DNA of 64,000 nt from Paraburkholderia fungorum (GCF_900099835.1 NZ_FNKP01000003.1:992001-1056000), one strand, 5' to 3'. Positions 53,098-62,905 are shown, numbered from the stretch's first letter. A program made the numbers and translations. Notes: generated from the letters alone by a model not told the origin.

Positions 53098-54867
53098 CTA
53101 TATTGCGAGGGGCTCAGACTGCTGAAACATTAGAGGCAACTCGTAAGAGCGCTGCTCTAGTGGATGCGCCCGATTGGTACAGCGAAACAGACCGGCGTGC
53201 TCATAGAAGGCCAAAAAATGTTGCAACTGCTGGTCGGGCTCCCCGTGGTCAATCTTCGGCTGGAGCAGTTTCCCGATATGCTTTTTTGCGTCCGCGTAGG
53301 TAAACTTCTCGATGTTTCTGGACCGCGATATCGTCTGCATCAGGAGCATTGCCGGACGTTTAAATTCTTCACTCAATCCAATAATTGTCTTCAAACTGAT
53401 CTCCCGTGTTTCTGCATATGCTTTCGTGACGTGTTCTCGAAGAATCAGAGGATATTCGCCATTTGTGTTTAATGATACATTTTGGTCGGGGTTTCCGCGG
53501 TAGTACTCTTTGGATTTTTCGACGCACGAATTCAGAAACTGGAGCATCACTCGCGGCGTGGTATGCCCGTTTGCGAAATGAAAATGTGTCGAAAGATACT
53601 CGTCAAGGTCGATAGGAACATTCTTTTTCCCCTTTACATTATGGCTGACTTTTCGAGGAAATATGGCGGTGATTAACGCTTGGCACGCAGCGTCCTGCGC
53701 ACTTGTATTGCGCGCATCATACTCATCGCGCTTGCGAGAGCTTAGGAAGATTTGCAGGTGCAGCAGTTTAAGCTTTAGATAGTCCATAAAAGACCCTTGA
53801 CCGATTAGCGCATCGGGGTCGGCATTTGCGGTGGTCAAAAGCTTCCTGTCGAGTTTCAGCGACTCGGCGTTGCAATTGAACCGCAAATTCCTTCGACCTA
53901 GTACGTTTACGAAATTATGAAAGATTCGCGAAGCGATGAACTGCCTGATGTCTTCGCTGCTCCACTTCAGTTCGGTTTTCTTGGGATCGATCTTGTCACG
54001 CCCGATAGCGGAAAAGTCGAGTCTTTCGAACAAGTCGCGACGAAGGAAGAGCTTCGGCTTTAAGCTCGGGTAGGATTGAAAGTCCCGCCACGTGTGGATC
54101 AAAGCCTGCAAAGTTGCTTTCTGAGTGTCGTACTCGTCGCCTGCTACAAACTCGTCAATTTTGTCCAGGAGGAGGTACACAACGGTCTTCTTTGCTCTCA
54201 AGAAATTGTTGATGTCTCGCTTGATTTGTGGCACATCGATGATCAGGGCATCATCAGAAGTATTTGCCACGTTCGCAGACGGCTCAACGGAAGCGTAAAA
54301 GTTTGGGACCATATATCCCATGTGGCCCCCTTCGAGCTTTACGCCAAAGGACTTCTTAGTGCTTTTGATTAGGTCCAGTAGACCCATTTTTTGCTCAGGT
54401 GACTTCCCAATTATTTTGAAGAATTCGTCTCTGATCTTAAGAAATTCTTTGTCAGCGGAGTAGTGGCCGTTTAGTGTTTCGAGGCAGCGGCTCAGTAAAT
54501 AAACTTCCCACACGATTCGGTGCGGAGCGTCCGGAGTGTTAACTGGATCTTTAATCTGGTCGATAATGTGCGTCTTGAGTGTCTTGTAGGCCAACTCCTC
54601 ATCTATTGCAACATAGATTTGAGTGAGCTTCCCGGCTGATTTAAACTCTAAGCGTCCCGCGGCGAGTAGCCTAAACAGGGCGGTTTTGCCTGTGCCTCGA
54701 TCACCCACGACGATCGATTTATTTTCTTCCAAGAATTCTAGGACTGGGGTAATAGGAAGTATGCAGCTCTCCAACAGCGGGTCATCGCGTCCGTCAGGCT
54801 CGCCAAAATAAAACTTCGACAAGTTTGACAGCGGGAATCTTTCCGGCAGATTCTCTATCCGATTCAT
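53098..54867 (-). CDS. P-loop ATPase, Sll1717-like
   Basis: 589 aa from ATG at 54867. SKFYFGEPDGRDDPLLESCI then Walker A VVGDRGTGKTALFRLL (Lys61) and a Walker B-like VVYLLLDKIDEFV match the family annotated as Sll1717-type P-loop ATPases, often found singly in accessory regions. The C-terminal half is helical with no recognised enzyme domain. AT-richer than core. Function unknown; a stand-alone defence ATPase is plausible by context only. Confidence 0.75.
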   Translation of the reverse strand: MNRIENLPERFPLSNLSKFYFGEPDGRDDPLLESCILPITPVLEFLEENKSIVVGDRGTGKTALFRLLAAGRLEFKSAGKLTQIYVAIDEELAYKTLKTHIIDQIKDPVNTPDAPHRIVWEVYLLSRCLETLNGHYSADKEFLKIRDEFFKIIGKSPEQKMGLLDLIKSTKKSFGVKLEGGHMGYMVPNFYASVEPSANVANTSDDALIIDVPQIKRDINNFLRAKKTVVYLLLDKIDEFVAGDEYDTQKATLQALIHTWRDFQSYPSLKPKLFLRRDLFERLDFSAIGRDKIDPKKTELKWSSEDIRQFIASRIFHNFVNVLGRRNLRFNCNAESLKLDRKLLTTANADPDALIGQGSFMDYLKLKLLHLQIFLSSRKRDEYDARNTSAQDAACQALITAIFPRKVSHNVKGKKNVPIDLDEYLSTHFHFANGHTTPRVMLQFLNSCVEKSKEYYRGNPDQNVSLNTNGEYPLILREHVTKAYAETREISLKTIIGLSEEFKRPAMLLMQTISRSRNIEKFTYADAKKHIGKLLQPKIDHGEPDQQLQHFLAFYEHAGLFRCTNRAHPLEQRSYELPLMFQQSEPLAI

Positions 54868-55404
54868 GTTCCGTTCGCTCTTTTCTTTTTTGTGGCGCAG
54901 TGCCGTGACAAGGGCTCCAATCATACTCGTCGCTAGCATATTTTGCGATGTTCAGCATGCGCAAGCATCACCAAGGTGTACAGCGGACCGTAGGCACGCA
55001 TAGTTTCGTTTCCGGGCCCATGCAGCGTTGTCGCATTACGGGTGCGCCAAATGATCAAAATGGTCTTAGCTTTGCGCGGTGATCTTCACTCTAAGCCCAT
55101 TGAGACGGGCATCAGCATCATGCGGTGGCAAAGGGACGGAGGTGCGAGTTCGCCGAAACTGAAAGCTGCCGTCCACTGTGCGCCGCCGCCGTCAGGAACC
55201 CGCCTCAATGCTGACGCAAAAATTCAGCAGGGCGCGATGTCGGCTTAGGCCGAACTCTCGTCTTCCAATGCGACTGTACGAACGTCCGTTGTACCGTGGA
55301 AGCCGCCCGATTTGTCGCGTAGGGTTGACCGGCCGCAGTGGGTCGAAGATCGACCACTTCGCAAAGCGCAAAATCAATCTCGCTTCATTGAAGAGGAGGT
55401 TGTC
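54868..55404. other. Gene-free stretch before the recombinase array
   Basis: About 540 bases between divergent genes; no gene seen. A GAGGAGG ribosome-binding site lies at its right end. Confidence 0.4.
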
Positions 55405-56031
55405 ATGAAAACGCTTAAATCTTCCGGCGCACGCAGGGTCCCTTGGAACAAGGGAAGGCTGACCGGTCAGAAACCGCCATTGAAACTCCGTGAGATCTGG
55501 GCAATTCGGACGAGACTTCAGATGTCGTCCAACGCTCGTGAACTGGCGCTGTTCAACCTTGCAATTGACAGCAAGCTTCGGGCGTGCGATCTGACGCGAC
55601 TGCAGGTGCAGGACGTCTACATGGGAGGTCATGTCGTAGCCCGCGCGACTTTCATGCAGCAGAAAACGCATAGACCGGTGCAGTTTGAAATCACGGAGCA
55701 GACTCGTCAGAGTGTCGCCGCCTGGATTTCCGCGCGAGGATTGACGCCTGCCGACTATTTGTTTCCGAGCCGGTTGCATGCCTCGGCGCACATCTCAACG
55801 CGCCAATATGCGCGCATCGTTCATCGCTGGGTCGCGTCGATCGGACTGGATGACACCGCGTATGGGACGCATACCATGCGACGCACGAAAGCGTCGTTGA
55901 TTTATCGACGCACCAAGAACCTACGCGCCGTCCAATTGCTGTTGGGCCATACAAAAATTGAAAGCACCGTGCGATACCTTGGAATCGAGGTAGACGATGC
56001 GCTCGAGATGGCCGAGCAGACTGAAGTTTGA
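55405..56031 (+). CDS. Short tyrosine recombinase (catalytic domain only)
   Basis: 208 aa. Catalytic residues: Arg59 (SKLRACDLTRLQ), Lys87 (MQQKTHRPVQF), His156/Arg159 (YGTHTMRRTKAS), His182 (LLLGHTKIES) and Tyr191 (VRYLGI). No N-terminal core-binding domain, so it is less than two-thirds the length of XerC/XerD. ATG at 55405 with GAGGAGG upstream. A dead copy of the same gene lies at 62999-63275 in the same orientation, bracketing the serine-recombinase/ParB genes. Confidence 0.9.
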   Translation: MKTLKSSGARRVPWNKGRLTGQKPPLKLREIWAIRTRLQMSSNARELALFNLAIDSKLRACDLTRLQVQDVYMGGHVVARATFMQQKTHRPVQFEITEQTRQSVAAWISARGLTPADYLFPSRLHASAHISTRQYARIVHRWVASIGLDDTAYGTHTMRRTKASLIYRRTKNLRAVQLLLGHTKIESTVRYLGIEVDDALEMAEQTEV

Positions 56032-56039
56032 TAGCTGGC

Positions 56040-56065
56040 GGCCGGCGAGCGTTCGCTTGTCGGCC
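56040..56065 (+). terminator. Hairpin after the tyrosine recombinase
   Basis: GGCCGGCGAGCG pairs with CGCTTGTCGGCC (10 of 12 standard pairs plus G-U) without a U-tract. Starts 9 bases after the stop. The rest of 56066-56455 has no supported gene. Confidence 0.35.
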
Positions 56066-56455
56066 GTCGTCAACGAGAAGAGGATTGCTATTGTTGACTT
56101 CTGTGGAAGCAAACAGTGCATCAACTTAGGAAACCTGGCCGACAACCCTTGCTTTCGCCCCGTCGTAACGAACCGAGACATCTTGAGGCGCGTATGCTAC
56201 CCATGCTCCATTTGCAAGCTCATATTTTGTTTGCGGCGGAGCAGGGGTTGACTGTTGATCTATGTCTGTAACCACATACGCAGCAAACACCTCAGTAGTG
56301 TGTTAAAGCCGAAAAATTTTCGATTCAGCTGCGTTAGCCTCGGGCGTGCGATGCAGTTGGGTCCCTAACAAAAGATCAAAAAATCCCAATTCTGACTGCT
56401 TGACTTGCACTGCGGCAGAGCTATCACTAAGGACAGCGTGCATCTGGAGGTTGGA

Positions 56456-58027
56456 ATGCAACACGTGGTCGGCTCGTCATCGTCTCTGGCTGGACGACTC
56501 GCGGCGCAATATGTGCGCATGTCGACGGACCATCAGGAGTATTCGACTGAAAATCAGAAACTAGCCATCGCCAATTTTGCGGAGAAGCAAGGCATCACTG
56601 TCGTCGCGACGTATGAGGATGCGGGCAAGAGCGGGGTAACGCTCAAAGGTCGGCCGGCTCTTCTTGACCTGCTTCAGGACGTCCAATCGCGCGCCAACGA
56701 GTTCAGTCTCGTTCTCGTCTACGACGTCAGTCGATGGGGACGCTTCCAGGACGTCGACGAATGCGCTCACTACGAGTACCTCTGCAGAGAGGCAGGCGTT
56801 CAGGTCGTCTATTGCGCAGAGCAATTCGCTTGGGACGGAAGTGCTTCGGCAGCCTTAATGAAAACGATTAAGCGAACGATGGCAGGTGAATATAGTCGCG
56901 AGCTTTCTCAAAAAGTGTTCGTTGGGCAATGCCGACTCGCTGAACTGGGATTCTGGCAAGGAGCTGCGCCAGGATACGGACTGCAACGGCTTTTGCTCGC
57001 ATCAGACGGCACGGTCAAGGGACGCTTATGCGACAAGGAACGCAAAAATATCCAGTCTGATAGGGTCATAGTAGTGCCCGGAGATGAACGCGAAGTTTCG
57101 CTCGTTCGGCGAATCTATGACTGGTACGTTATTCAGGGATTAGGATGCAAGAGGATTGCGGACAGGCTGAATGTATTCGGCCTGTGCAATAACCACGGTC
57201 GCCCCTGGAATCCTCAGCAAATCACAAGCATATTGAGCAATGAAAAATATGCTGGGACCAACGTCTATGGGAGGACTTCCAAAAAGCTCGGTGCGAACTG
57301 GCATAGGAACCTACCCTCTGAATGGTCGCGCGCACACGGAGCATTCCCAGCTCTCGTAGACCAGGTAACGTTTAAGGCAGCAGAAGCAATTCGGATAAAC
57401 AGGACGCAGAACCTCAGCGACGACGAAATCCTGAAAAGGTTAAAGGATTTCGTCCGTTCGAGCGAGGTCGTCAGTGCAAAGGCCATCGACGATGCGTCCG
57501 GAATGCCTGGAGGAAAGACATACTGGAGGCGTTTTGGATGCATGCAGTTCGCGTACGCGCGCGTGGGGTTTGAACGTGATTACGTCGGTGCAGGGCGTGA
57601 AGTCTATCGTGCATCTCGAGCTGCACTTCAGGGATGCATAGAAAGGACGACCGGTGCACTTAAGGCACTAGGTCACGTCATTGAAATATCAAGAGACGAG
57701 ACGACCATCCGGGTCGATGACGAACTGGTTGTCAGATTCGCAATATGCCTTGTTGTTCAATTCGATTCTCACCGCCCTCGCTGGCGGGTGCGCTGGCCAA
57801 CCTATTCCTCTCCGGACCTTCTGGTCGTACTCCGTCAGGACTCCGCGTTTGAACTGCCTCTCGATTTCTACGTTTTTCCGAGAGGTAGTTTGCCCCCCGG
57901 CTACGCATTCTCACTTTCCGTCAGGGTGGGAAGCAGCTGTCCTTTTGAAACATTCCGCTATCCGGACGAGAGTGTCCTGCTTGAATTGACAGAGCGGACT
58001 CGCATCGAGGCTTTAAATGTCAGATAA
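56456..58027 (+). CDS. Large serine recombinase 1
   Basis: 523 aa. N-terminal resolvase domain with nucleophile Ser23 (AAQYVRMSTDHQEYS), DAGKSGVTLKGRPAL and LVLVYDVSRWGRFQDVDE; then the recombinase domain (IYDWYVIQGLGCKRIADRLN, NHGRPWNPQQITSILSNEKY). Instead of a cysteine zinc ribbon it has a segment ending TYWRRFGCMQFAYARVGFER, like the RFGS-AY-GY repeats of homing-endonuclease-associated domains. The C-terminus is beta-rich and unknown. ATG at 56456 has GGAGG upstream. Its 3' end overlaps the ParB-like gene by 11 bases. Confidence 0.85.
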   Translation: MQHVVGSSSSLAGRLAAQYVRMSTDHQEYSTENQKLAIANFAEKQGITVVATYEDAGKSGVTLKGRPALLDLLQDVQSRANEFSLVLVYDVSRWGRFQDVDECAHYEYLCREAGVQVVYCAEQFAWDGSASAALMKTIKRTMAGEYSRELSQKVFVGQCRLAELGFWQGAAPGYGLQRLLLASDGTVKGRLCDKERKNIQSDRVIVVPGDEREVSLVRRIYDWYVIQGLGCKRIADRLNVFGLCNNHGRPWNPQQITSILSNEKYAGTNVYGRTSKKLGANWHRNLPSEWSRAHGAFPALVDQVTFKAAEAIRINRTQNLSDDEILKRLKDFVRSSEVVSAKAIDDASGMPGGKTYWRRFGCMQFAYARVGFERDYVGAGREVYRASRAALQGCIERTTGALKALGHVIEISRDETTIRVDDELVVRFAICLVVQFDSHRPRWRVRWPTYSSPDLLVVLRQDSAFELPLDFYVFPRGSLPPGYAFSLSVRVGSSCPFETFRYPDESVLLELTERTRIEALNVR

Positions 58028-58928
58028 CACCTTGGCTCCAATCTCGGATATCAGTGTGAGCAGCATTCGCGTACTCAATCCGCGGAGCCGTAGCAAGCGC
58101 CAAAGACAAACGCTTCAGGAGAGCATCGCAGCGGTGGGACTGAAAAAACCCATCACAGTCACGCCTTGCGCATCGCAAGAAGATACGTTCGAGTTCGACC
58201 TCGTCTGCGGACAGGGACGACTTGAAGCTGTGCAGGCACTGGGGCATGGAACTATTCCCGCGAATATCATTGACCAGCCTGAAGACGAGTGTCTGGTGAT
58301 GAGTCTCGTGGAAAACATCGCCAGACGCAATCACTCAACGCTTGAGCTGCTGAGAGACATCCAAAACTTACGAATGAGCGGATACTCCGACAGCATCGTC
58401 GCAGAAAAAGTGGGACTCTCGCCTGCATATCTGGAAAGTCTGATGTTTCTCCTGGACCGGGGCGAGGAAAGGCTTATTACCGCTGTTGAAGCCGGAACAA
58501 TGCCTATCGCTATCGCCGTCCAGATTTCACGGGCGAATGACGCCGACGTTCAGTCCGCGTTGGTTGACGCTTATGAGGAGGGAACGCTAACAGGTCCTCA
58601 ATTGGCCGTCGTTCGCAGGCTACTGAGTCGTCGTTCGCGTGCGGGAGGAAAATCGTTACCCATCTACGCCGGTCCTTCCGGTCCTCGTTCACACGAATTG
58701 GCTCCGGACCAATTACGTCGTTTATACATGCGGGAAAGTGAACGTCAAAGAGTTCTCGCAAAAAGAGTTGAATTGGTGCACGCGCGTCTGTCGTTTATTG
58801 TCCATGCTCTACGTGAGCTCATGCGCGAGCGCGAATTCGTAGGCCTGCTTGAGCAGGAGGGCCTTACCACTCTTCCTCGAGTCCTCGACCAACGTATCCG
58901 TGGGGAGGTTAAATCATGGATTCATTGA
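58017..58928 (+). CDS. ParB/RepB-like protein A
   Basis: 303 aa. ParB N-terminal domain: VLNPRSRSKRQRQTLQESIA, FDLVCGQGRLEAVQALGHGT and VMSLVENIARRNHSTLELLR, the last being the box II-like ENIAR signature. A HTH follows (SDSIVAEKVGLSPAYLESLM). The C-terminal 70 residues (VLAKRVELVHARLSFIVHAL, RELMREREFVGLLEQEGLTT) reappear in the protein at 62087. Overlaps both neighbours (11 and 13 bases). ParB domains are CTP-dependent DNA clamps; partition is the default role, but linkage to a recombinase suggests another use. Confidence 0.85.
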   Translation: MSDNTLAPISDISVSSIRVLNPRSRSKRQRQTLQESIAAVGLKKPITVTPCASQEDTFEFDLVCGQGRLEAVQALGHGTIPANIIDQPEDECLVMSLVENIARRNHSTLELLRDIQNLRMSGYSDSIVAEKVGLSPAYLESLMFLLDRGEERLITAVEAGTMPIAIAVQISRANDADVQSALVDAYEEGTLTGPQLAVVRRLLSRRSRAGGKSLPIYAGPSGPRSHELAPDQLRRLYMRESERQRVLAKRVELVHARLSFIVHALRELMREREFVGLLEQEGLTTLPRVLDQRIRGEVKSWIH

Positions 58929-59878
58929 CAGTCCAACCCCTTAAAACTACCTTCGAAACGCAGCCCGTCGTTCTTCACTTGAATACACTGGAATCGTCAA
59001 GGCAGCTTCCGAGAACAGCCACCTCTGGGAAAAAATTCCTGCAGATTCTCGCATCCATCGCGACGGTCGGCCTCGTGGAGCCTTTGATTGTCGCGCGCAT
59101 TGCGGGCAGCGCAGAGGTGTTCCGTATTCTCGACGGTCGACTGCGGATTGAGGCGTTGCGTCGCCTAGGCCTTGAGAAGGCACAGTGCATCATCGCAACG
59201 GATGATGAGGCGTACACATACAATCGATACATCAGCCGATTAACCTCTGCACAGGACGCGCGGATGATAGCCAAGGCAATTGGGCAGGGTGTCTCAAGGG
59301 AGCGTATCGCTCAGGTATTGGGAATTGACGTCAACACGGTCAAGCGTCGGGCCAGTCTACTCGAAGGTATTTCGCCGGAAGCGGCGGTTTTGCTTGGGGA
59401 TAAGATGTGTCCGGCGACTACATTCAGAGCGTTGAAGCTCCTCAAACCGCTGCGTCAGATTGCTGCAGTTGAGCTTATGTGCGGTCAGGGAAACTTTACG
59501 TCGTCGTTCGCGCGAGCAATTGTCGCAGCGACTCCGCCGGAGCAGCTTGAGCCGGGTTCCGACCGGAAGGTGCGGAGCGAAGTTGCGGAGCAACTCGCTA
59601 CGCTGGAACGTGAACTCGCCATGCTTCAGACTGCCGTTGCCCAGACCGACGAGCGGTATGGAATCGAACATCTTCATCTCACGGTGTCAGCGGCTTACGT
59701 TGCAAAACTGATGGGAAATGGGTGCCTCAGACAATGGCTCGATGAGCATCATCCCGATTACTCGACTCAATTCGACACTATCAGCAGTGACGCACAGTCA
59801 GCGCGCTCGAGGCCCAGTACACGCGAACCCCGGTCAAAGAACTTTCGAAGGGTTGAGGCAAAGACAGCGGGGAGATAG
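58916..59878 (+). CDS. ParB/RepB-like protein B with RepB C-terminal domain
   Basis: 320 aa. ParB-type N-terminus: ILASIATVGLVEPLIVARIA, FRILDGRLRIEALRRLGLEK; HTH: ISRERIAQVLGIDVNTVKRR-like segment (about residues 125-145). The C-terminus has LKPLRQIAAVELMCGQGNFT, SSFARAIVAATPPEQLEPG, typical of the plasmid partition RepB C-terminal family. The central ENIAR box is weak (SRLTSAQDARMIA). Overlaps protein A by 13 bases. Confidence 0.82.
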   Translation: MDSLTVQPLKTTFETQPVVLHLNTLESSRQLPRTATSGKKFLQILASIATVGLVEPLIVARIAGSAEVFRILDGRLRIEALRRLGLEKAQCIIATDDEAYTYNRYISRLTSAQDARMIAKAIGQGVSRERIAQVLGIDVNTVKRRASLLEGISPEAAVLLGDKMCPATTFRALKLLKPLRQIAAVELMCGQGNFTSSFARAIVAATPPEQLEPGSDRKVRSEVAEQLATLERELAMLQTAVAQTDERYGIEHLHLTVSAAYVAKLMGNGCLRQWLDEHHPDYSTQFDTISSDAQSARSRPSTREPRSKNFRRVEAKTAGR

Positions 59879-59998
59879 CTGATGACGGGCAAGAGACTTG
59901 GCTGGCTGAGTGACCAGACGTTGCCGAAGCGCATGCACGATACCGCTGGTGCATGGCATTGAGGCTGCTGAAGAGATTAATGAAGAGGCATGAGAAAC

Positions 59999-60379
59999 AT
60001 GGACTCATACGGTTCAATTCCCTACAACCTCGACGGCCAGGCGCGGGCGGAACTGCTGGCATATCTGGTGGTTTCTCAACTCATTGCACGAGCACGGACT
60101 GGAGAATGGTTGGTTTCTCAGCATCTTGGAGAATCGGTGCTGCTCTGGCTGTGTGCAAACGGCGCAAATTGCCCTGCGCGGGAACGAGCTGCCCTGTCGA
60201 AGCTCTCGGTCATGGTCGCGATAGAGTTTCTCCAGAAGCCGGAATGCAACGATGAAACGTGGCTCAACCAGTTGTTTGCGGGAAGTTGGCGTATCGATTA
60301 CCGGCGGCCTAGTGCGCCGACGCTACACAAAGTATGTGTCGACAAGCTGGCCAAACAGGGACTGGCCGACGGACCCTGA
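59999..60379 (+). CDS. Small hypothetical protein between the two recombinase modules
   Basis: 126 aa from ATG at 59999 (GAGG about 11 bases upstream; ATG 59990 is too close to it). Helical, with RAELLAYLVVSQLIARARTG and VLLWLCANGANCPARERAAL. No family recognised. On the same strand as the whole array, so possibly an accessory DNA-binding factor. Confidence 0.5.
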   Translation: MDSYGSIPYNLDGQARAELLAYLVVSQLIARARTGEWLVSQHLGESVLLWLCANGANCPARERAALSKLSVMVAIEFLQKPECNDETWLNQLFAGSWRIDYRRPSAPTLHKVCVDKLAKQGLADGP

Positions 60380-60509
60380 AACCAGGCAACACAGCCGATG
60401 ACCCGGGCTGACGACGGCCCCCCTGACGCTGCATACAGGCTGCGTCACCCTTTCTTGCCACTTCGGTCAGATGGCTTATCCATCAGCGCGAGCATGAAGG
60501 AGCACCGAA

Positions 60510-62090
60510 ATGCAACCTAGCCGCAGCGGGCGTCAGCCCGCTCCTTCGCTACAGCGCGCTGTTCAATACCTACGGATGTCAACAGACCAGCAGCAATGCT
60601 CGCCGATATTTCAGCGGCAAGCCATTGCCGAATACGCTTCTGTACGGTCAATTCGCATTATCAGGGATTACGAAGATGCAGGCATCAGTGGGCTGACGCT
60701 TCGGGCCCGGCCAGCACTTAACCAGCTACTTATCGATGTTGCCGACCCGCAGCGCCGTTTCTCACTTGTGCTTGTCTACGACGTGAGTAGATGGGGAAGA
60801 TTTCAGGATGTCGACGAATCGGCCTTTTACGAATACCTGTGCAAACGCCACGGCGTTAAAGTCGTCTATGTGGCAGAACCGTTCGAAGTGGACCCTAGTC
60901 CAATGTCGCCGGTCATGAAAACGCTCAAGCGGGTAATGGCGGCCGAGTACAGCAGGGAACTGTCCCGGAAGGTGTTCCTCGGTCATTGCGTCCTCGCGGA
61001 GCGCGGGTTTCACGTCTGCGGGCGCCCGCCTTACGGGTATCAGCGAGTCCTGTACGAAGAAAAACGCGGCTCGACACGCACGCTCGAGAAATACGAATAC
61101 AAAAGTATCAGGACGGACCGGGTCACGCTGATGCCAGCAGCAGCGGGACAGGTAGGTATCGTCGGCAAGATTTTCGAGTGGTACGCATGGGGGAAGGCAG
61201 ACTGCACACAAATCGCCAGGAGGCTCAATGATTTTGGTCTGGTCAACGGCGATAACCGGCCCTGGTTGCCTCGACACATCGCGCAGATTCTCCATAATCC
61301 CGCTTACATGGGAGTCGGCGTCTACAGTCGGACATCATCGAAACTGGCGGGTGGCTGGCACCGAGTACCGGAAGAACAGTGGATAACTGTTCCGAAGGCG
61401 TTCCCTGCCATCGTTGACCAAAAGACTTTCTCAGCGGTGCAGACACGCTTCGCCGGCTACCGCCGCCCACCGAACCGGGACGAACTGCTCTCTGGTCTAA
61501 GGATGGTCGTGCGTAAATATGGGAAGGTTAGCCAGCAGTTACTCAAGCATTACCGCCGGGCGCCCTCTGCGACAGCCGTGGCAGCAGAGTTTGGGAGTCT
61601 CAACGCGGCATATCGGGAGATTGGCTATGCGCCAAACCTGAATCCCGAGCGTGAAGAGAATCGCGACATCGAGCACCGCGCAGAAGCGCTTTTAGCACGC
61701 GTGACTTCCGAAGCTCTCGCCGAACGAGGCCACCTGGTGACATATGAGAAGCATTCACTCACGCTTTGCGTCGACAACCTGATTCGATTTCAGATTGTTG
61801 CTCGTGGCCCCTGGATGGTCGATGGGAAAACTCCGTACTGGAGTGCACGGTGGCCAGACAGGTTCAATATCGACTTTCTGGTGTATTGCCGGATGCTGAG
61901 GGGTATCCGGGAATTTCTCGACTTCTTTGTCATTCCCGCCGGACGTATTCAGCCGGGTAAGTTCGCAACACTCGTGGGTCCCAACGCAGAGGATTTCAAC
62001 CTGTTGCGACATTCTGACCTGCGTATTCTGCTGGACCTGACTGACAGTGTAGGACTGACGCAGGTTGGACGTTTTTTGGAGCGTAGATGA
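60510..62090 (+). CDS. Large serine recombinase 2
   Basis: 526 aa paralogue of recombinase 1. Nucleophile Ser24 (VQYLRMSTDQQQ), LVLVYDVSRWGRFQDVDESA, VMKTLKRVMAAEYSRELSRK; recombinase domain CTQIARRLNDFGLVNGDNRP, WLPRHIAQILHNPAYMGVGV. Also lacks zinc-ribbon cysteines and has TAVAAEFGSLNAAYREIGYA in the corresponding place. The C-terminal domain aligns with that of recombinase 1 (SARWPDRFNIDFLVYCRML versus RVRWPTYSSPDLLVVLRQD). Overlaps the downstream gene by 4 bases. Confidence 0.85.
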   Translation: MQPSRSGRQPAPSLQRAVQYLRMSTDQQQCSPIFQRQAIAEYASVRSIRIIRDYEDAGISGLTLRARPALNQLLIDVADPQRRFSLVLVYDVSRWGRFQDVDESAFYEYLCKRHGVKVVYVAEPFEVDPSPMSPVMKTLKRVMAAEYSRELSRKVFLGHCVLAERGFHVCGRPPYGYQRVLYEEKRGSTRTLEKYEYKSIRTDRVTLMPAAAGQVGIVGKIFEWYAWGKADCTQIARRLNDFGLVNGDNRPWLPRHIAQILHNPAYMGVGVYSRTSSKLAGGWHRVPEEQWITVPKAFPAIVDQKTFSAVQTRFAGYRRPPNRDELLSGLRMVVRKYGKVSQQLLKHYRRAPSATAVAAEFGSLNAAYREIGYAPNLNPEREENRDIEHRAEALLARVTSEALAERGHLVTYEKHSLTLCVDNLIRFQIVARGPWMVDGKTPYWSARWPDRFNIDFLVYCRMLRGIREFLDFFVIPAGRIQPGKFATLVGPNAEDFNLLRHSDLRILLDLTDSVGLTQVGRFLERR

Positions 62091-62905
62091 CTGCGCGTAC
62101 TCGCCCGGTCGCCGGTGACCACCAGAGCGATGTATCGAAGACATCGCGATATTGCCGCTTGCCACGACTTGAACGGATGCAGGCAGTGATGCGGGCGCAA
62201 TGTATCCGCATAAAACGCACCGCAAACGCAATGAAGCACATCGCGGAAGGAAATCGGCGGCTACGACGACTTCTCGACGACTTGCTTCGCGACACGGGAT
62301 TCATCTCGCTTCTCGACGAAGTTGGCATAAAGCGGATTCCCAGTATGCTGGTCTCTCGAATCGTCCACACGACCTCGGAAGGTGGTGCTGTCGGCGGGCG
62401 GCAGCCTGTTTCGACCTTCGACGTGCCTATGCAGGAGCAGTCAGAGAGCCGATTCGCGGCCCCTGATTGTTTGCCCGAACGCACGACGCTTTGCCTCAGC
62501 TGCATGAGTAACTTTCGACGGCGCCAGGTGCTCGAACTGATGCGGCAAACTCGTTGCTTCACGGGAGACTTCGCGTTGGCACTTCTTGTAGCTTCGCCTG
62601 CGGCAGAGCTTGTTAATCAAAGTCGGAGCGTGAGGTATGACAGCGATTACGTTGCGGGCCTTCAGCGGCAAGAACGGAAACTGCAGAAAGCGGTTTCCAT
62701 TGTTGGTCTACTCCGTCAGGAACATCCCTTAATGCTGGTTGAGCGAACTCTCCACCTCGTGGTAGGACGTCAGCTACTCGCGCGAGCGCCAGTCAGGACG
62801 TGGCTTGTACGCCAGTCGCCAGAATACCTTGCTTCGATTATGCAATTAGGAGCAGGCAAAGGCCCAAAACGTGTCTCGCGTCGGCCGATTCGCGTCGCAG
62901 AATAG
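62087..62905 (+). CDS. Protein resembling the joined C-terminal parts of ParB-like A and B
   Basis: 272 aa, no ParB N-terminal (CTP-binding) domain. Residues about 30-95 (RLRRLLDDLLRDTGFISLLD, EVGIKRIPSMLVSRI) align with the end of protein A (RELMREREFVGLLEQEGLTT, LPRVLDQRI). Residues about 140-265 (RRRQVLELMRQTRCFTGDFA, LALLVASPAAELV) align with the RepB C-terminal domain of protein B (LRQIAAVELMCGQGNFTSSF, ARAIVAATPPEQL). ATG overlaps the serine recombinase 2 stop. So each recombinase is followed by the same C-terminal pieces, once on two proteins and once on one. Confidence 0.75.
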   Translation: MTARTRPVAGDHQSDVSKTSRYCRLPRLERMQAVMRAQCIRIKRTANAMKHIAEGNRRLRRLLDDLLRDTGFISLLDEVGIKRIPSMLVSRIVHTTSEGGAVGGRQPVSTFDVPMQEQSESRFAAPDCLPERTTLCLSCMSNFRRRQVLELMRQTRCFTGDFALALLVASPAAELVNQSRSVRYDSDYVAGLQRQERKLQKAVSIVGLLRQEHPLMLVERTLHLVVGRQLLARAPVRTWLVRQSPEYLASIMQLGAGKGPKRVSRRPIRVAE

